64,000 nt of DNA from Kalmusia sp. IMI 367209 (lineage: Eukaryota; Ascomycota; Dothideomycetes; Pleosporales; Didymosphaeriaceae): NCBI GenBank assembly GCA_027946365.1, contig JAPEUQ010000009.1:1612001-1676000 (forward strand). Reading direction: 5' to 3'. This document shows, piece after piece, positions 46,179 through 57,363 of this stretch. The number at the start of each line of letters is the position of its first letter. Within the stretch, counting starts at the first letter, position 1. The position numbers and the translations under genes were made by a program. Below the pieces are notes generated by a model. That model worked only from the letters and a program-made list of their open reading frames with translations. It did not search any database and was not told where the DNA came from.

Positions 46179-49100
46179 ATGATGGATCAGGTAAGCTTCG
46201 CCATGTGCCCTCGACGCTGCTGAGACGGCGCCATTGCTGACTGCCGCACCCTCCGCAGCTTGGGAGCGACATGGTCGTCGAGCCTGACTTTGAAGAGAAG
46301 CAACATGTCGCCATCATCACCAACGACGCCGACGACACCATGGACGAAGCCGACGACGTAGAGCCCGAGCCCCGCGCCGACGAGTATGACGCCTTCTTCA
46401 AGAAACACATGCCCGAGCTGGTCGACCAAGAGACGGAGGCGGAAGCATGCCACACATGGGAAATCAGAGACTGGCGGACCCTCACCAGGCGTGAGCATGG
46501 TCCGGTGTTCGAATGCGGCGGACACCCGTGGCGCATACTCTTCTTTCCCTACGGTAATAACGTTGACTTCGCTTCCTTCTACCTCGAGCAAGGCTACGAA
46601 GAGAAAAAGGTGCCCGAAGACTGGTACGCCTGCGTACAGTTTATGCTCGTGCTATGGAATCCCAACGACCCCACCATGTTCATCACACACACTGCGACCC
46701 ACCGCTTTACGGCAGAGGAGGGAGATTGGGGTTTTACACGGTTTGCGGAGCTTCGACGTCTTTTTTCCGCAAGCTGGGACGATAGGGCTCGACCCATGGT
46801 AGAGAACAATGCGGCAAACGTAACAGCCTATGTGCGGGTGCTGAAAGACCCCACCGGTGTCTTGTGGCACAATTTTATCAACTATGACTCAAAAAAGGAA
46901 ACAGGCATGGTCGGCCTCAAGAACCAGGGCGCAACGTGTTATCTAAATTCTCTTCTCCAATCGCTCTTCTTCACCAATGCTTTTAGAAAGGCTGTGTACC
47001 AGATCCCGACTGAAAAAGAGGAAAGTCGCACCGACAGCGCTTTTGCTCTTCAGCGATTATTCTATCTCTTACAGACTTCGAACACTGCCGTTGCAACGAC
47101 CGATCTGACGCAGTCATTCGGTTGGGATTCAAAGCAAATTTTTGAGCAACAGGATGTGCAAGAGCTATCGCGGGTGCTCATGGACAAGCTCGACGACAAA
47201 ATGAAAGGGACCGAGGCCCAAGGTGCGTTGGAAAAGATGTTTGTCGGAAAGATGAAAACCTACATTTCTTGCATAAATGTCGATTACGAATCGTCGAGAA
47301 CAGAAGATTTCTGGGACATTCAACTCAACGTCAGTGGCAACAAGAATCTAGACGACAGCTTTAAAGATTACATCCAGGTTGAGACCATGGAAGGGGATAA
47401 CAAGTACCACGCTGAAGGTCACGGTTTACAAGACGCAAGAAAAGGTGTCATTTTCGAATCTTTCCCACAAGTTCTTCACCTCCAGCTAAAGCGCTTCGAA
47501 TACGACATACAACGCGATGCCATGATGAAAGTGAACGACCGCTACGAATTTCCCGAAATTTGGGACGCTTCGCCGTATCTATCAGAGACCGCCGACCGTG
47601 ATGAATCTTGGATCTACCATTTACACGGTGTCCTGGTGCATAGCGGTGATCTGAACGCCGGACATTACTATGCATTCTTGAAGCCCGAGAAAGAGGGTCA
47701 CTTTTACAAATTCGATGATGACAGAGTCACGCGAGCTACAAATCGCGAGGCCTTGGAAGAGAATTTTGGTGGTGATTACACGCAGGCGAATGGTAACATC
47801 GGTCAACGAAATCCGTACACACGCACATGGTCCGCTAAACGCTCCATGAGCGCTTACATGCTGGTGTACATAAGAGAAAGCCGGCTAGATGACATGCTGA
47901 TGCCTGGCAAGGAGGTGAATGCCCCTCAACATCTTGCCGACCGCATTGCAGAAGAAAGAGCAGCATTTGAGCGGAGACGAAAAGAGCGCGAAGAGGCTCA
48001 CCTATACATGGATATTGCTGTGGCTTCCGATGACCAGTTCAAGGTCTACCAGGGCTTTGACATCGTTCCTTGGAAAGGCGACAACGAATCTCCAGCGAGT
48101 CCAAAAATATATCGCGTACTCAAGGCAACCACTGTTCTTGAGTTTATGGAAACGGTGGCGGAAGAGTTGGGAATTGAAGCAGATCTCCTTCGACCCTGGG
48201 CCATGGTTAATAGACAAAATGGCACGGTCCGTCCCGATGTGCCGGTCCAGTTCCTCGAGATGACGGTAGAAGTGGCTTCTCAGAAATTTGGGACGAAGAC
48301 CACACCTTTTAGACTGTGGATTGAAAAGGCCGGAAATCGTGACGAGGACGGCAAGGCTATCTTTGGCACGGAAGTTATTGATGCCAAGAACAACCAGCAA
48401 GGCGGCAAAGTATTGATGCTTTTCCTGAAGCATTTTGATACCAAAACCCAGAGTTTGTTTGGCATCGGAAATTTTTATGCGTCGATTCAAGACAAGGTCA
48501 GCGATTTGGGGCCGCAGATCTGCAACATCATGGGGTGGCCGCCATCTACACCGTTCAAACTATCCGAAGAGATCAAGCAGAACATGATCGAGGGCATGAA
48601 ACCCAAGATGACTCTTGCTCAGTCAGAGATTCAGGATGGCGACATCATTACGGTACAACGGACCCTACCAGATAAAGAGCTCAACCAAATCGCAGCCTCG
48701 GGAGGTTACGCAGATGCGAAGGACTTCTACGACTACCTTCTTAACCGTATCAACGTAGAATTTTCGCCTCGCTTTGGTGATTCAACTCAGCTCCCTACGT
48801 TCTCTTTAACCTTGAGTAAGAAGATGACCTATGAACAATTTGCGTCCAAGGTGGCCGAGCACCTCAAAATCGAGCCCACGCACATTCGGTTCACCACAGT
48901 CAATACTGCGGGAAAGCCAAAGATACCGGTTAAGTACAGCCAGCAAAGTACTCTCAACAACATCCTTTTCCCTGGACCCTACAATTATGCTGGAAGCACT
49001 GTGCAGAGAACAGACCAGCTTTTCTACGAAGTGCTTGAAATGAGCTTGAAAGAGCTAGAGCAAAGGAAAGCTATGCGTATAACGTGGCTACCGGAAGGTT

Positions 49101-49801
49101 TGACTAAAGAAGTACGCTAAACACTACTCAACAAGAGCATGTGCTGATTTGAAACAGGACGATTACACTTTGATGATCCCCCGAAATGCTGATGTGAGCG
49201 AATTGTTAGATGCTTTGCAACAAAAAGCCGGCATAAGCGACGAAGTCATGAAGAAAGTGCGCGTGTATGAGGCTCACAACAATAAATTTTACAAATCGCT
49301 CAGCCTGGATTTCCAGATCATGGGCATCGGCGAGTATCTTCAGCTGTATGCTGCTGCATTTCCCGAGGATGAGTCGTCTAAGAAGGTTACTGTGTTTCAC
49401 TTTGACAAGGAGGTTACGAAAATCCATGGTATTCCCTTCCAATTCTCGCTCAAGGAGGTATGTTCGAGGTCCTGTCGCTGTAGCTGTCGTACAAGCTAAT
49501 ACGGCCTAGGGCGAGGTCTTTAGCGACACGAAGCAACGCCTTTCGGACTTCACCAAGATCAAAGGCAAGCAGTTCGACAAGATCAAATTCTGTCTGGTTT
49601 CCAGGTCGACGTATTCAAGACCAGAGAGCATTGAGGATGGCAAGTACAACCCAACTTCCAAAAGGTGATGTGCCCTAACCAGCGTTAGACGAAATTCTCT
49701 GGGATCTGATAGGCAACCGGGACGATATCTCCATCGGATTCGACCACGCCAATAAGTCGCGGAGTTTCTGGGGCAAGTCCGATTCTATCTTCATTCGATA
49801 A
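46179..49801 (+). CDS. UBP15: Ubiquitin-specific protease, UBP15/USP7 family
   Basis: Five exons, 46179-46190, 46259-49111, 49158-49457, 49510-49639 and 49689-49801, give 1135 aa. The first holds only MMDQ. The last intron is GC-AG (GATG|GCAAGT), and its removal restores DLIGNRDDISIGFDHANKS. A MATH domain covers about residues 50-190 (HTWEIRDWRTLTRREHGPVF). The USP catalytic domain follows, with Cys231 in GLKNQGATCYLNSLLQSLF and His473 in SGDLNAGHYYAFLKPE. The C-terminal half is the series of ubiquitin-like folds typical of USP7/Ubp15, with the LYAAAFPEDESSK segment. In yeast Ubp15 removes ubiquitin from cell-cycle and peroxisomal substrates. All key residues are present and the length is normal. 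Confidence 0.96.
49640..49688 (+). other. GC-AG intron
   Basis: Donor GATG|GCAAGT, branch CCTAAC, acceptor GCGTTAG. Removing these 49 bases joins SRPESIED to DEILWDLIGN in frame; reading through gives a stop after 11 codons. Confidence 0.85.
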
Positions 49802-50319
49802 CGGATATCAATATTATGTACGTTTATTGCGGGATGGATCTTCATTTCTACGGGAGTGCGGCGAGTGCGGCACCCGAGGCGACCGCTTGCTTATTGTGGG
49901 ACTTTGTGTGCTTCTTGTGCATATATAGACACCGTCGAAGGTGCATTTTACAGCTGGATAGTGCACATAGTTCGAGCACGGTGGTGTGGTGCTTGGAGAT
50001 GTGTAGATGGGGGAGGACTTGGATCATGGAGCAGCGGCGTGGGGTCTGCATTACGGGACATGGCATGGAACACGCATCAACTTGAGGCAGTGCACACATT
50101 ATGACTAGACGTTTTAATGCCGTTGAAGAGAAATATTTGATGCTCGAACAGTCGTGATGCGGGCGCCTGTTGCATGTGATTGGTCAATGCGGCCGCCGCC
50201 TCCCGCACGGGCCAATGTAGACCACCAAAGGGCCAGCTGTAAAGTTGTCGCATGCTATTGTCTCTTGAAGCCTCGCGTGTCCGACAGCGGAGAGATCAAC
50301 CATCAGCACCACTACCACC
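49802..50319. other. Intergenic / promoter of p24 gene
   Basis: Two CCAAT motifs, one in each orientation (near 50178 and 50211), lie about 110-145 bp before the p24 start. No coding signal seen. Confidence 0.45.
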
Positions 50320-51228
50320 ATGCGGACCTTCCTGGCCCTGACGAGCCTGCTGGCTTACTACACGACCGCCGTCTATGCTACGGCGCTGACATACCGACTA
50401 GAGGCCCACGAGCGCGCCTGCTTCTTCACCAACGTCGAAACTAAGGGAATCAAGGTGGCTTTCTACTTTGCTGTATGTCTGGCTCAACTTTCTGCAATCG
50501 ATTCTTCCCGCTGTAGTCTGTGCATCTAAGATGTCCACTTCGCCTGCTTGACCAATGCTAACACGGAGCTCCAGGTCCAATCCGGCGGCTCCTTCGATGT
50601 TGACTACGAGGTGACAGGCCCCAACGACAAGGTAATACTAGATGGGACCAAAGAACGCCAGGGCGACTTCGTCTTCACAGCGAACGAGGAGGGCGAGTAC
50701 CGTTTCTGCTTCAACAACGAAATGAGTACCTTTGCAGAAAAGATGGTGGATTTCGAGATCGCGGTACGCCTGCCTTTCCATCCTACTACCATTCCATCCA
50801 CCTCTTTCTTCGAGTCGCTCGCACCGCACGAGTTGCAGCGCTGGCTCTCCAACTACGCACGATCTAACGTATCCCCGCCTCCACAGGTCGAAAACGAGGT
50901 CCGCGCACAGCTCCCCTCCAAGCAGGGCTCTTCCCCCGAACAGACATCTGTGCTCGAAGAATCCATTCTCAAGCTTAGCGCGCAGTTGTCCACCATTTCG
51001 AGGAACCAGAAGTACTTCCGGACAAGAGAGAACCGGAATTTCAGCACGGTGAAGAGCACCGAGAAGAGGATATTCAACTTCAGCATGATGGAGGTGGGTT
51101 TGATGGTTACAATGGCAGGGCTGCAGGTGTTCATTGTGCGCTTCTTCTTCCAAGGGGCTAGGAAAGGTAGGATCAATCCGGTAAAATGTTATGGAGTTCT
51201 GCTGACAGGTATATCAGGCTACGTATGA
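50320..51228 (+). CDS. p24-family COPII/COPI cargo receptor (emp24/gp25L)
   Basis: Exons 50320-50472, 50575-50763, 50887-51166 and 51218-51228 give 210 aa. A signal peptide (MRTFLALTSLLAYYTTAVYA) precedes the GOLD domain (residues about 22-115), with the conserved cysteine pair in RACFFTN and YRFCFNNEMS. A coiled-coil region (SVLEESILKLSAQLSTISRN) leads to one membrane helix (MEVGLMVTMAGLQVFIVRFF). The short tail FFQGARKGYV has the diphenylalanine ER-export signal. p24 proteins cycle between ER and Golgi and help load GPI-anchored and other cargo. Introns 2 and 3 are multiples of three without stops, so retained forms would stay in frame. Subfamily (Erp-like) is not certain. Confidence 0.94.
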
Positions 51229-51998
51229 AAAATTGCGAGAACAAGCGGCGACGGTGCGAAACGATGCGACGCGGACGAGGACGGAAGAGTAAAAGCATTG
51301 TGCTTTGGGCCTGCTCGGGCGGTACATGGAAGGGCAAGCGTGTATTAACATAGCGGCATTTGTTTGGGATACGGAGTCAAGACAGGGTCGTTTACGAGAT
51401 ATCATTGAACCTCCAAAGATTTTAAGACGTTTTTAGCTTACTGGATCGCATATAGGCTTATTGCTGATCAACTGCACGGAAGAATCATGTTCAAGTGAGG
51501 GGCCGTCGACATGCGTGTCACTCACACGGACCTCTAAATCTGTCGTCTCATCGTCCAACACTAGTATACTGCCACAGGGTACGAGTTTGAGGAGGTATTG
51601 TGCACTATGTTATCCTAGCAGGCATGATAGAAAAGCGGGGAGGTTCTTAAACTCTTGTCCTCTTGCTGTACCTGCAAAGCTTCACCGAAGCTTCCTGGGA
51701 CCACAATCATAAAGCAAAGACAGGTTTCAGCCTCGCAATGTCCCTCAGAGCTGGCGCTGTTGGATCTGATCTGGTGCCCTTGCCATTATCGACCTTTTTT
51801 CACTGCCTTCACCTGTTGTTGACATAGCAACACGCCCGCGCAACCCTTCAATCCAACACGCCAAATTTTCTCATCAGCGGTGCGCGCCGCTGCCCCAATT
51901 CCCTCGACTTTCGAACCCGATCTATCTTTCGCATCTCGCCTCTGTGACCTACTTTTGGTAACCAATTGCCCATCGTCTATCTTGACCTTCTTGCAGCA
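51229..51998. other. Intergenic
   Basis: Between the p24 gene and the S-P-x-K protein, both on the plus strand. No coding signal seen. Confidence 0.5.
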
Positions 51999-54961
51999 AT
52001 GTATCGCCAGTACGGCTCTCCGCCGGCTGGCTCGCCTCCAGCAGCACACACACCGGGACGACGCGATATTCGAGGCCGGCTGGGCGCTACGGTGATAGCG
52101 AGCTCGTCCCTTGCGAGCATGCCAGACTTTTATGTCATGCACGAACGCGCAAAATCGCTAGTAAGACAACTGGAGAACGAATCTTCGCTATACGATCAAA
52201 GCTTATCTGTGAGTGATATGGGTGGTAGAGCTGTTGTAAGTCATATCATGTGCGCTATATACAAAATATGTGCTCACTGTTGGACATGTAGACTTCGATG
52301 CAGTATGCAAACGAAGCGAGCGAGTACAACGGCAGGGCAACGTCTATCATTCGGCCTCAACACGAATTTGAGCGAGCGTGTACCGAAGCGACGGCTTTTG
52401 GCTCATCAGCCAACGCAAATAATTATATACCGGAGCAGTTTCGTCCAGGTGGCATGTACTACAATGCGCACACCAGCTTGGGAACCAGCGCAATTCAAAG
52501 CCAGCAACAAGCCAGCACGATCTCTTCGTGTTCGCCTGGCACTCTTCGTCAGACCAATCTTCACAATTATCAGCACGGATACCACCCAACGCTCGCCTAT
52601 GGCTCGAACAGGGTCGGCGGCCTTGCGCCCGTCGCGCCTCTGTACAACTATGATTCCCTATCGCGGATCTGGAACCCAAGCAGTCCTTTGAAGGCCAATA
52701 GCGCACAAGAGTCTCCACAGCCACAGCGAAGTCCAACGCCAGTCCAAGATGCCTTACAACTTCGGCGTGCCTTCACACCGGCTCCGGTATCTGGCTATGC
52801 AACCACTACGAGCTCAATCAAGTCGAACATGGCTGATCCTCCAAATGCGATCAGCGCCCCAGCAGCCTTTCAACAGCAAATTGTCAACAAGCGCCTTAGG
52901 GATCCGACCGAAAATCAGTGTACTACTTCAGAACCTCCACAGAAGAAAGGTATTCTTGCGCAGACTATGCCTAGCACTGTGCCTATGCAACCAGGCTCAT
53001 ACGCACGGTTGGATACGTCTGCTCCACCCCAGATAGAGTTCACAAACAAAGAAGTGAGCAAGGATGGAATGCCTCCAATAGGTTTCTTCGCGCCGCCTAG
53101 GCTGTCGTCCTTCGCTTCAAACCGAAGTACGTCTAGATCGAGCAGCTCATCGGCTATCGCGCAGAAGGATAAGAATAGTTCAAAAGATCGACGACCCAGT
53201 AACGCAGCTGCTAGAAAGTGTATCAAAGATACAAACTTCACTCTCACCAAAGCTGGAATTCACCGTCGCAACAGCGGTATCGCAGTGCACCCAGATCACC
53301 CGGTCAACAAGGACTCTTTCACTCTCACCACCTCGAAAGATCAACCTCAACAAAAACAGAATAAAGCCCTCTTAATTGACCTTACAGACACTGACGCTGA
53401 CACTACCTCACACCGTTTCAACCCCAACTCAGTCCTCATCAACCACGACCCGCGTCTTCAACTCCCGCCTCCGACGAATAGCGTGCCCCGTGGAAGCTCA
53501 CCGTGCAAAAAATCACAGCCATACATAGTCAAGGCGCTGTCCTCACCTGAGGGAACGCAGACGCTCGCCAATATTCTGCGCAAGAAGCAGGAAGAAGAAC
53601 AGCTGCGTGCCGACGAAGAGCTCGCGCATCAATTAGCAGAAGAAGAAGAAGCCCAGCAAGCAAGGACCAGAAAGCGCAAGTTGCGAAGTAACAGCCGCAG
53701 TCCAGAGAAGGGCACAAAACAGCGCTCGACACGTTCTCTTAGGAGCAGCAGCCCGAAGAAGCGTGATCGCGTTGTAACGTCCATCGAGGAAGCAGACGAG
53801 ATTTATCAGCGGACGCGCAGTCGCAGCCCAGAGAAGCGAACTCGCACATATAGGAGTCGCACACCGGACTTCAGAACTCAGCGGTCGCTACGCAGCAATA
53901 GTCCCGAGAAGCGCATGGCGCCTCCTCATCACATCAACGACGAAGCGGGTGAGCAGCAGCGAGCGAGCATGCCAGCTGCGAAGGAGCAACGACAAAAGGC
54001 GACCAAAAAGGGCGAGGTAGAGCTACAGCGTGTACTGGGAAAAAATTCAAAAGAGCAAATGCAGCGTAACAATCAAGTTCAAGCTCAGGCTGGAAACGAC
54101 AACATGGACAGCATTGCTCAGCAAGCCCTCCGCGCTGAAGCCGACCGACGCAGAATGCCCCCTCCATCCCTCATTCCCTCCAAGCTCTCTCGACCCCATT
54201 CCTCCAAGAAAACTCCTTCCTCATCTGCCTCAGATGACGCTATTCTTCACAAGGCGCAGCATGGCAGAATCACAAAGCAGTCCTCACACCGCAAACCCCC
54301 TCCCACCGACGAAGACCTTCGCGCCCGAGCCAAGAAGCAGAAGCTGGAGCAACAAGCGCAACACATCCAAGAGAGCAATCGCCAACGTGACGCACTGCGC
54401 AATGGCGTTAGCATGCACGAAGTCGAGAGGGGAGGCGTTGCGTTTGCCATTTGTAAGCACTATGCGAGCGAGGAGTATCGGTTGGGGCACTTGCCGGGGA
54501 GAGACCCAGCGCTGTTCAAGAGCATCGTAGAATCCATCGAGAAGGATGATGCTGTCGCCGACTCTGCTTTCCCGTCAGCTTCACCTGCATATGAGGTTGA
54601 GGGCGAGAGGTTCGTCGACCTCACCAACACCCGTAGCGAGTCGCGTACCGCCTCCCCTTCCAACAACGAGTCCCGCACCAGCAAGCAGTCTCAGAAGGAA
54701 CTCGCGCCCTTCTTCGACACTCAGGGATCTACGTCCGAGGTCCTCGACATAAACCCTATGGCTGAGCCCACCGACAAAGATCCACGTCATCCTGCAGCCA
54801 AGGGCCTCTGGGATTTCGACGTGAGCGATTGCACCATCGACGAAGATGGAATGAAGCGTGCGCCTGAGCCTACGACTTGGAGCGAAGAGCGTCTGGAAGT
54901 AGAGTATCTGTTGATGCGCGCGGAGGAAGAGAGGGGACTAGGGGATATCGACTTTTACTGA
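51999..54961 (+). CDS. Large disordered protein with S-P-x-K cluster, unknown
   Basis: Exons 51999-52235 and 52292-54961 join in phase 0 (GTAAGT donor, CATGTAG acceptor) to give 968 aa. A short ordered patch lies in exon 1 (MPDFYVMHERAKSLVRQLEN). Most of the chain is Ser/Pro/Gln-rich and predicted disordered. A Lys/Glu/Gln helix (about 510-540, NILRKKQEEEQLRADEELAH) precedes four full S-P-x-K sites with Ser at about 549, 566, 591 and 616, each set in Arg/Ser-rich context (SRSPEK, SSSPKK, SRSPEK, SNSPEK). A charged C-terminus ends with EEERGLGDIDFY. No domain is recognised. A nuclear, cell-cycle-regulated protein would fit the motifs, but that is inference. The gene call itself is firm. Confidence 0.85.
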
Positions 54962-55625
54962 GAGGTTCTCAATTGGATTACGGACCGACTTTCCAGGCGA
55001 CGAGCGTTGGGCGAGAAGGCGGTTTGGACTGGATGGCTGCTGTTTTCTTGGCTGTCTGGCATGCATTGCACAACTTGGGTTTGATGTGTGGTTTTCAATG
55101 CTTGAGATTGCATGCGGACGGCTTGGGCTTGGTATCATGGCGATTTGCAAGATGCCTGGTTTGCTTGATTGTTGACTAGTGCTTTTATGTACGATACAGT
55201 GCTTACTTGGGGTGGTCTCGCCTCTTTCTACGCACTTCTCGTCGGGCTTGAGGCGCTGGGGCCACCTAGTGGTCGCTCTGGTGCCGATATAGAGGATGAG
55301 AGGTGGGTGGACGTCTCAAAAACGAAATTTTAATAGAAACAGTTGGATTCTGAATGTAGGATAGGAAGACGTTGGCCGTGTATTGAGAAGTCTTAATCTG
55401 TATCACACTTTCGGTCTTTCTGGTATCATGCTACTTGTGGTCATTATAACTACTACACAATAGTGTGTGTATTCAATTGATCTTCAACTTCGAGCATATG
55501 TCGAAGACTGCGGTCGCACTATACACCTGCATGGAGTATGTGAACAATTCCTCATCAACATCGAAGACATTCGGTATTATCTGTCACCCAATCTTTTAAA
55601 AAGAAAGGCCCATCTACATCAGCCT
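54962..55625. other. Convergent intergenic region
   Basis: Between the 3' ends of the S-P-x-K protein gene (+) and the F-box gene (-). No coding signal seen. Confidence 0.5.
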
Positions 55626-56576
55626 TCAATCCCACCATGCCGACTTGACCATGGCCAATGGGCCCACATCCACCCACTTGAACGCCTCGCTCTTGAACTG
55701 CGGATATGCCTCGTCGTTGTAATAGTCGACACAACTCCTGCTCCAGAACATCTCCACTAGCAACGTCAATGGCCCCGCTTCCTCGTCCTTGATCAAATTT
55801 TCTAGACTCAGATTGAATTCGTGTTCCGCATACTTAATGACCTCGTCCAGGGAAGGATATTTTCCGAAAGCAAAATCAACCTTGAGCCCGCCTGGAATGT
55901 CGCCACTGCAAATATTACCGAACAGGTAGTCGTACAGAACATGCATGCGCAAGCCATCTTCAGCCGCACAATCAACAGTCTCCTTATCGAGTTTGAGGTG
56001 CGGGGGACCTTTCCCAGACACCTTTTCCCCAGCAGTCTCGCGAACTTCACTCCCAAACCCCACGACCACCTCCCGCCAGGATTGCCCCATCATACCTGCG
56101 TCCTGCATCCTCCACACTACCGTCTTCACCGGGGGATCGCTGACCAGCATGCGCCGCCAGCTCGCTTCCTTCCTTCTCCACACCTCCGGTCGGCGGTTCC
56201 AGGATGTGTACAAGAACGCCTTGACGCATGTATCCATGTTCGGGGTCGGCGTTGGCGGATCTTCTTTGTTGCCCCAGAGGATGTCCCAGTCCGCTGCTTC
56301 CTCTTTAGAAAGAATCTTGTTCGGATTGAATATGAAGGGGAACGCGGATGAGAGAAGGGGGTTGAGTGTGTATGAGGATGTCGATTTGGGCAGGGACGAC
56401 GGGATGGCAGGGCGAAAGTAGAGTAGAGCTTGGAGAGTGGGTGAATCGGAGATTAGGACGTGCCATGCTTTGCACGTGCGCTGGGCGAGGAGGAGGTCGC
56501 GGAGTGGGAGTTTGGATAGGATCATTTCAAGGAGCTCGGGTGTGACAAGAGGTTGGGGCGTCGCTGGGGCAGCCAT
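55626..56576 (-). CDS. F-box protein
   Basis: Intronless, 316 aa. The F-box is at about residues 10-50 (LVTPELLEMILSKLPLRDLL, then LAQRTCKAWHVLISDSP). The rest contains repeated Trp/Arg-rich segments (WNRRPEVWRRKEASWRRMLV) found in a large fungal F-box group that has no other named domain. In SCF complexes the F-box binds Skp1 while the rest selects substrates for ubiquitination. Its substrate is not known. Length and layout match many paralogues in Pezizomycotina. Confidence 0.9.
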   Translation of the reverse strand: MAAPATPQPLVTPELLEMILSKLPLRDLLLAQRTCKAWHVLISDSPTLQALLYFRPAIPSSLPKSTSSYTLNPLLSSAFPFIFNPNKILSKEEAADWDILWGNKEDPPTPTPNMDTCVKAFLYTSWNRRPEVWRRKEASWRRMLVSDPPVKTVVWRMQDAGMMGQSWREVVVGFGSEVRETAGEKVSGKGPPHLKLDKETVDCAAEDGLRMHVLYDYLFGNICSGDIPGGLKVDFAFGKYPSLDEVIKYAEHEFNLSLENLIKDEEAGPLTLLVEMFWSRSCVDYYNDEAYPQFKSEAFKWVDVGPLAMVKSAWWD

Positions 56577-57363
56577 TGTAGACGATTTTCGAGATTAGTA
56601 TAGTTTTTATGTGGGTCGGCGTTTGTGAAGTACAGCTTAGGATGACACGCCTAAGGACACAATACTCAGTACAGGTGCAGTGCCTGAGGGTTTTGCTCAC
56701 CCACTGTTATATTCGAGGTGTGATTTTAATGTCTGGGTTGAACCGTTATTGTATAGACGCTTAGGTCTGGCTAGCTATTTGAGAGCATAGCGGGTGGTGT
56801 GTTTATGCGATGATGTTGAGTTTAGACACAACGGACATTAGTGAGGAGCAATGTTGAGTTTAGACACAACGGACATTAGTGAGGAGCAATCTAATGTAAA
56901 ACGATAATTGCCCCAAGGACCCCCATGCCCGCGGCTGATCCTACGTCATGAGGTGACTCAGCAACTCAAATAGGAAAGAGGGTAGAGGCTTGGCTGTGTA
57001 AGTGGTAGTAGCGGTGAAGAAACACTTGCTTCGGCTTGTCAGATAGTCAAATGCTTCGTTCCATAGGACTAAAATCGTAAGCACTACTTTTGTACTTCCC
57101 TCTTCTGCTATTGCACGTTTGGGAGCAAGGCAATGCGGTACGGCGCTCATGTAATCCCTCACATATTCCATTGAAACAATAAAATAAAAGGTGAACAAAA
57201 ATGAATGCACGGGGGCACTCAGGTTCATCATAAATATAATGTAATCTTCCAAAGGAAGTAGAATATATACAGAAGAAACAAATGAGCGCTACATCGTAGC
57301 AACTCGGGTATAACAACATGCACACCCCGATCGAAGCAAAACCATCGTCACGCCCCTTGCTCA
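56577..57363. other. Intergenic with 38-bp tandem duplication
   Basis: Promoter side of the F-box gene (-) and 3' flank of the aspartic-peptidase-like gene (-). It holds the perfect tandem repeat at 56813-56888; small ORFs near 57000-57370 lack coding character. Confidence 0.5.
56813..56888 (+). repeat. Perfect 38-bp tandem duplication
   Basis: Units 56813-56850 and 56851-56888 are identical, beginning ATGTTGAGTTTAGACACAAC and ending GAGGAGCA. Perfect identity suggests a recent duplication. Confidence 0.95.

Noticed and set aside
45640..46182. 180-codon ORF (+) running into the UBP15 start
   Set aside because: Low-complexity Arg/Ser/Ala reading of the CT-rich 5' region in another frame than UBP15.
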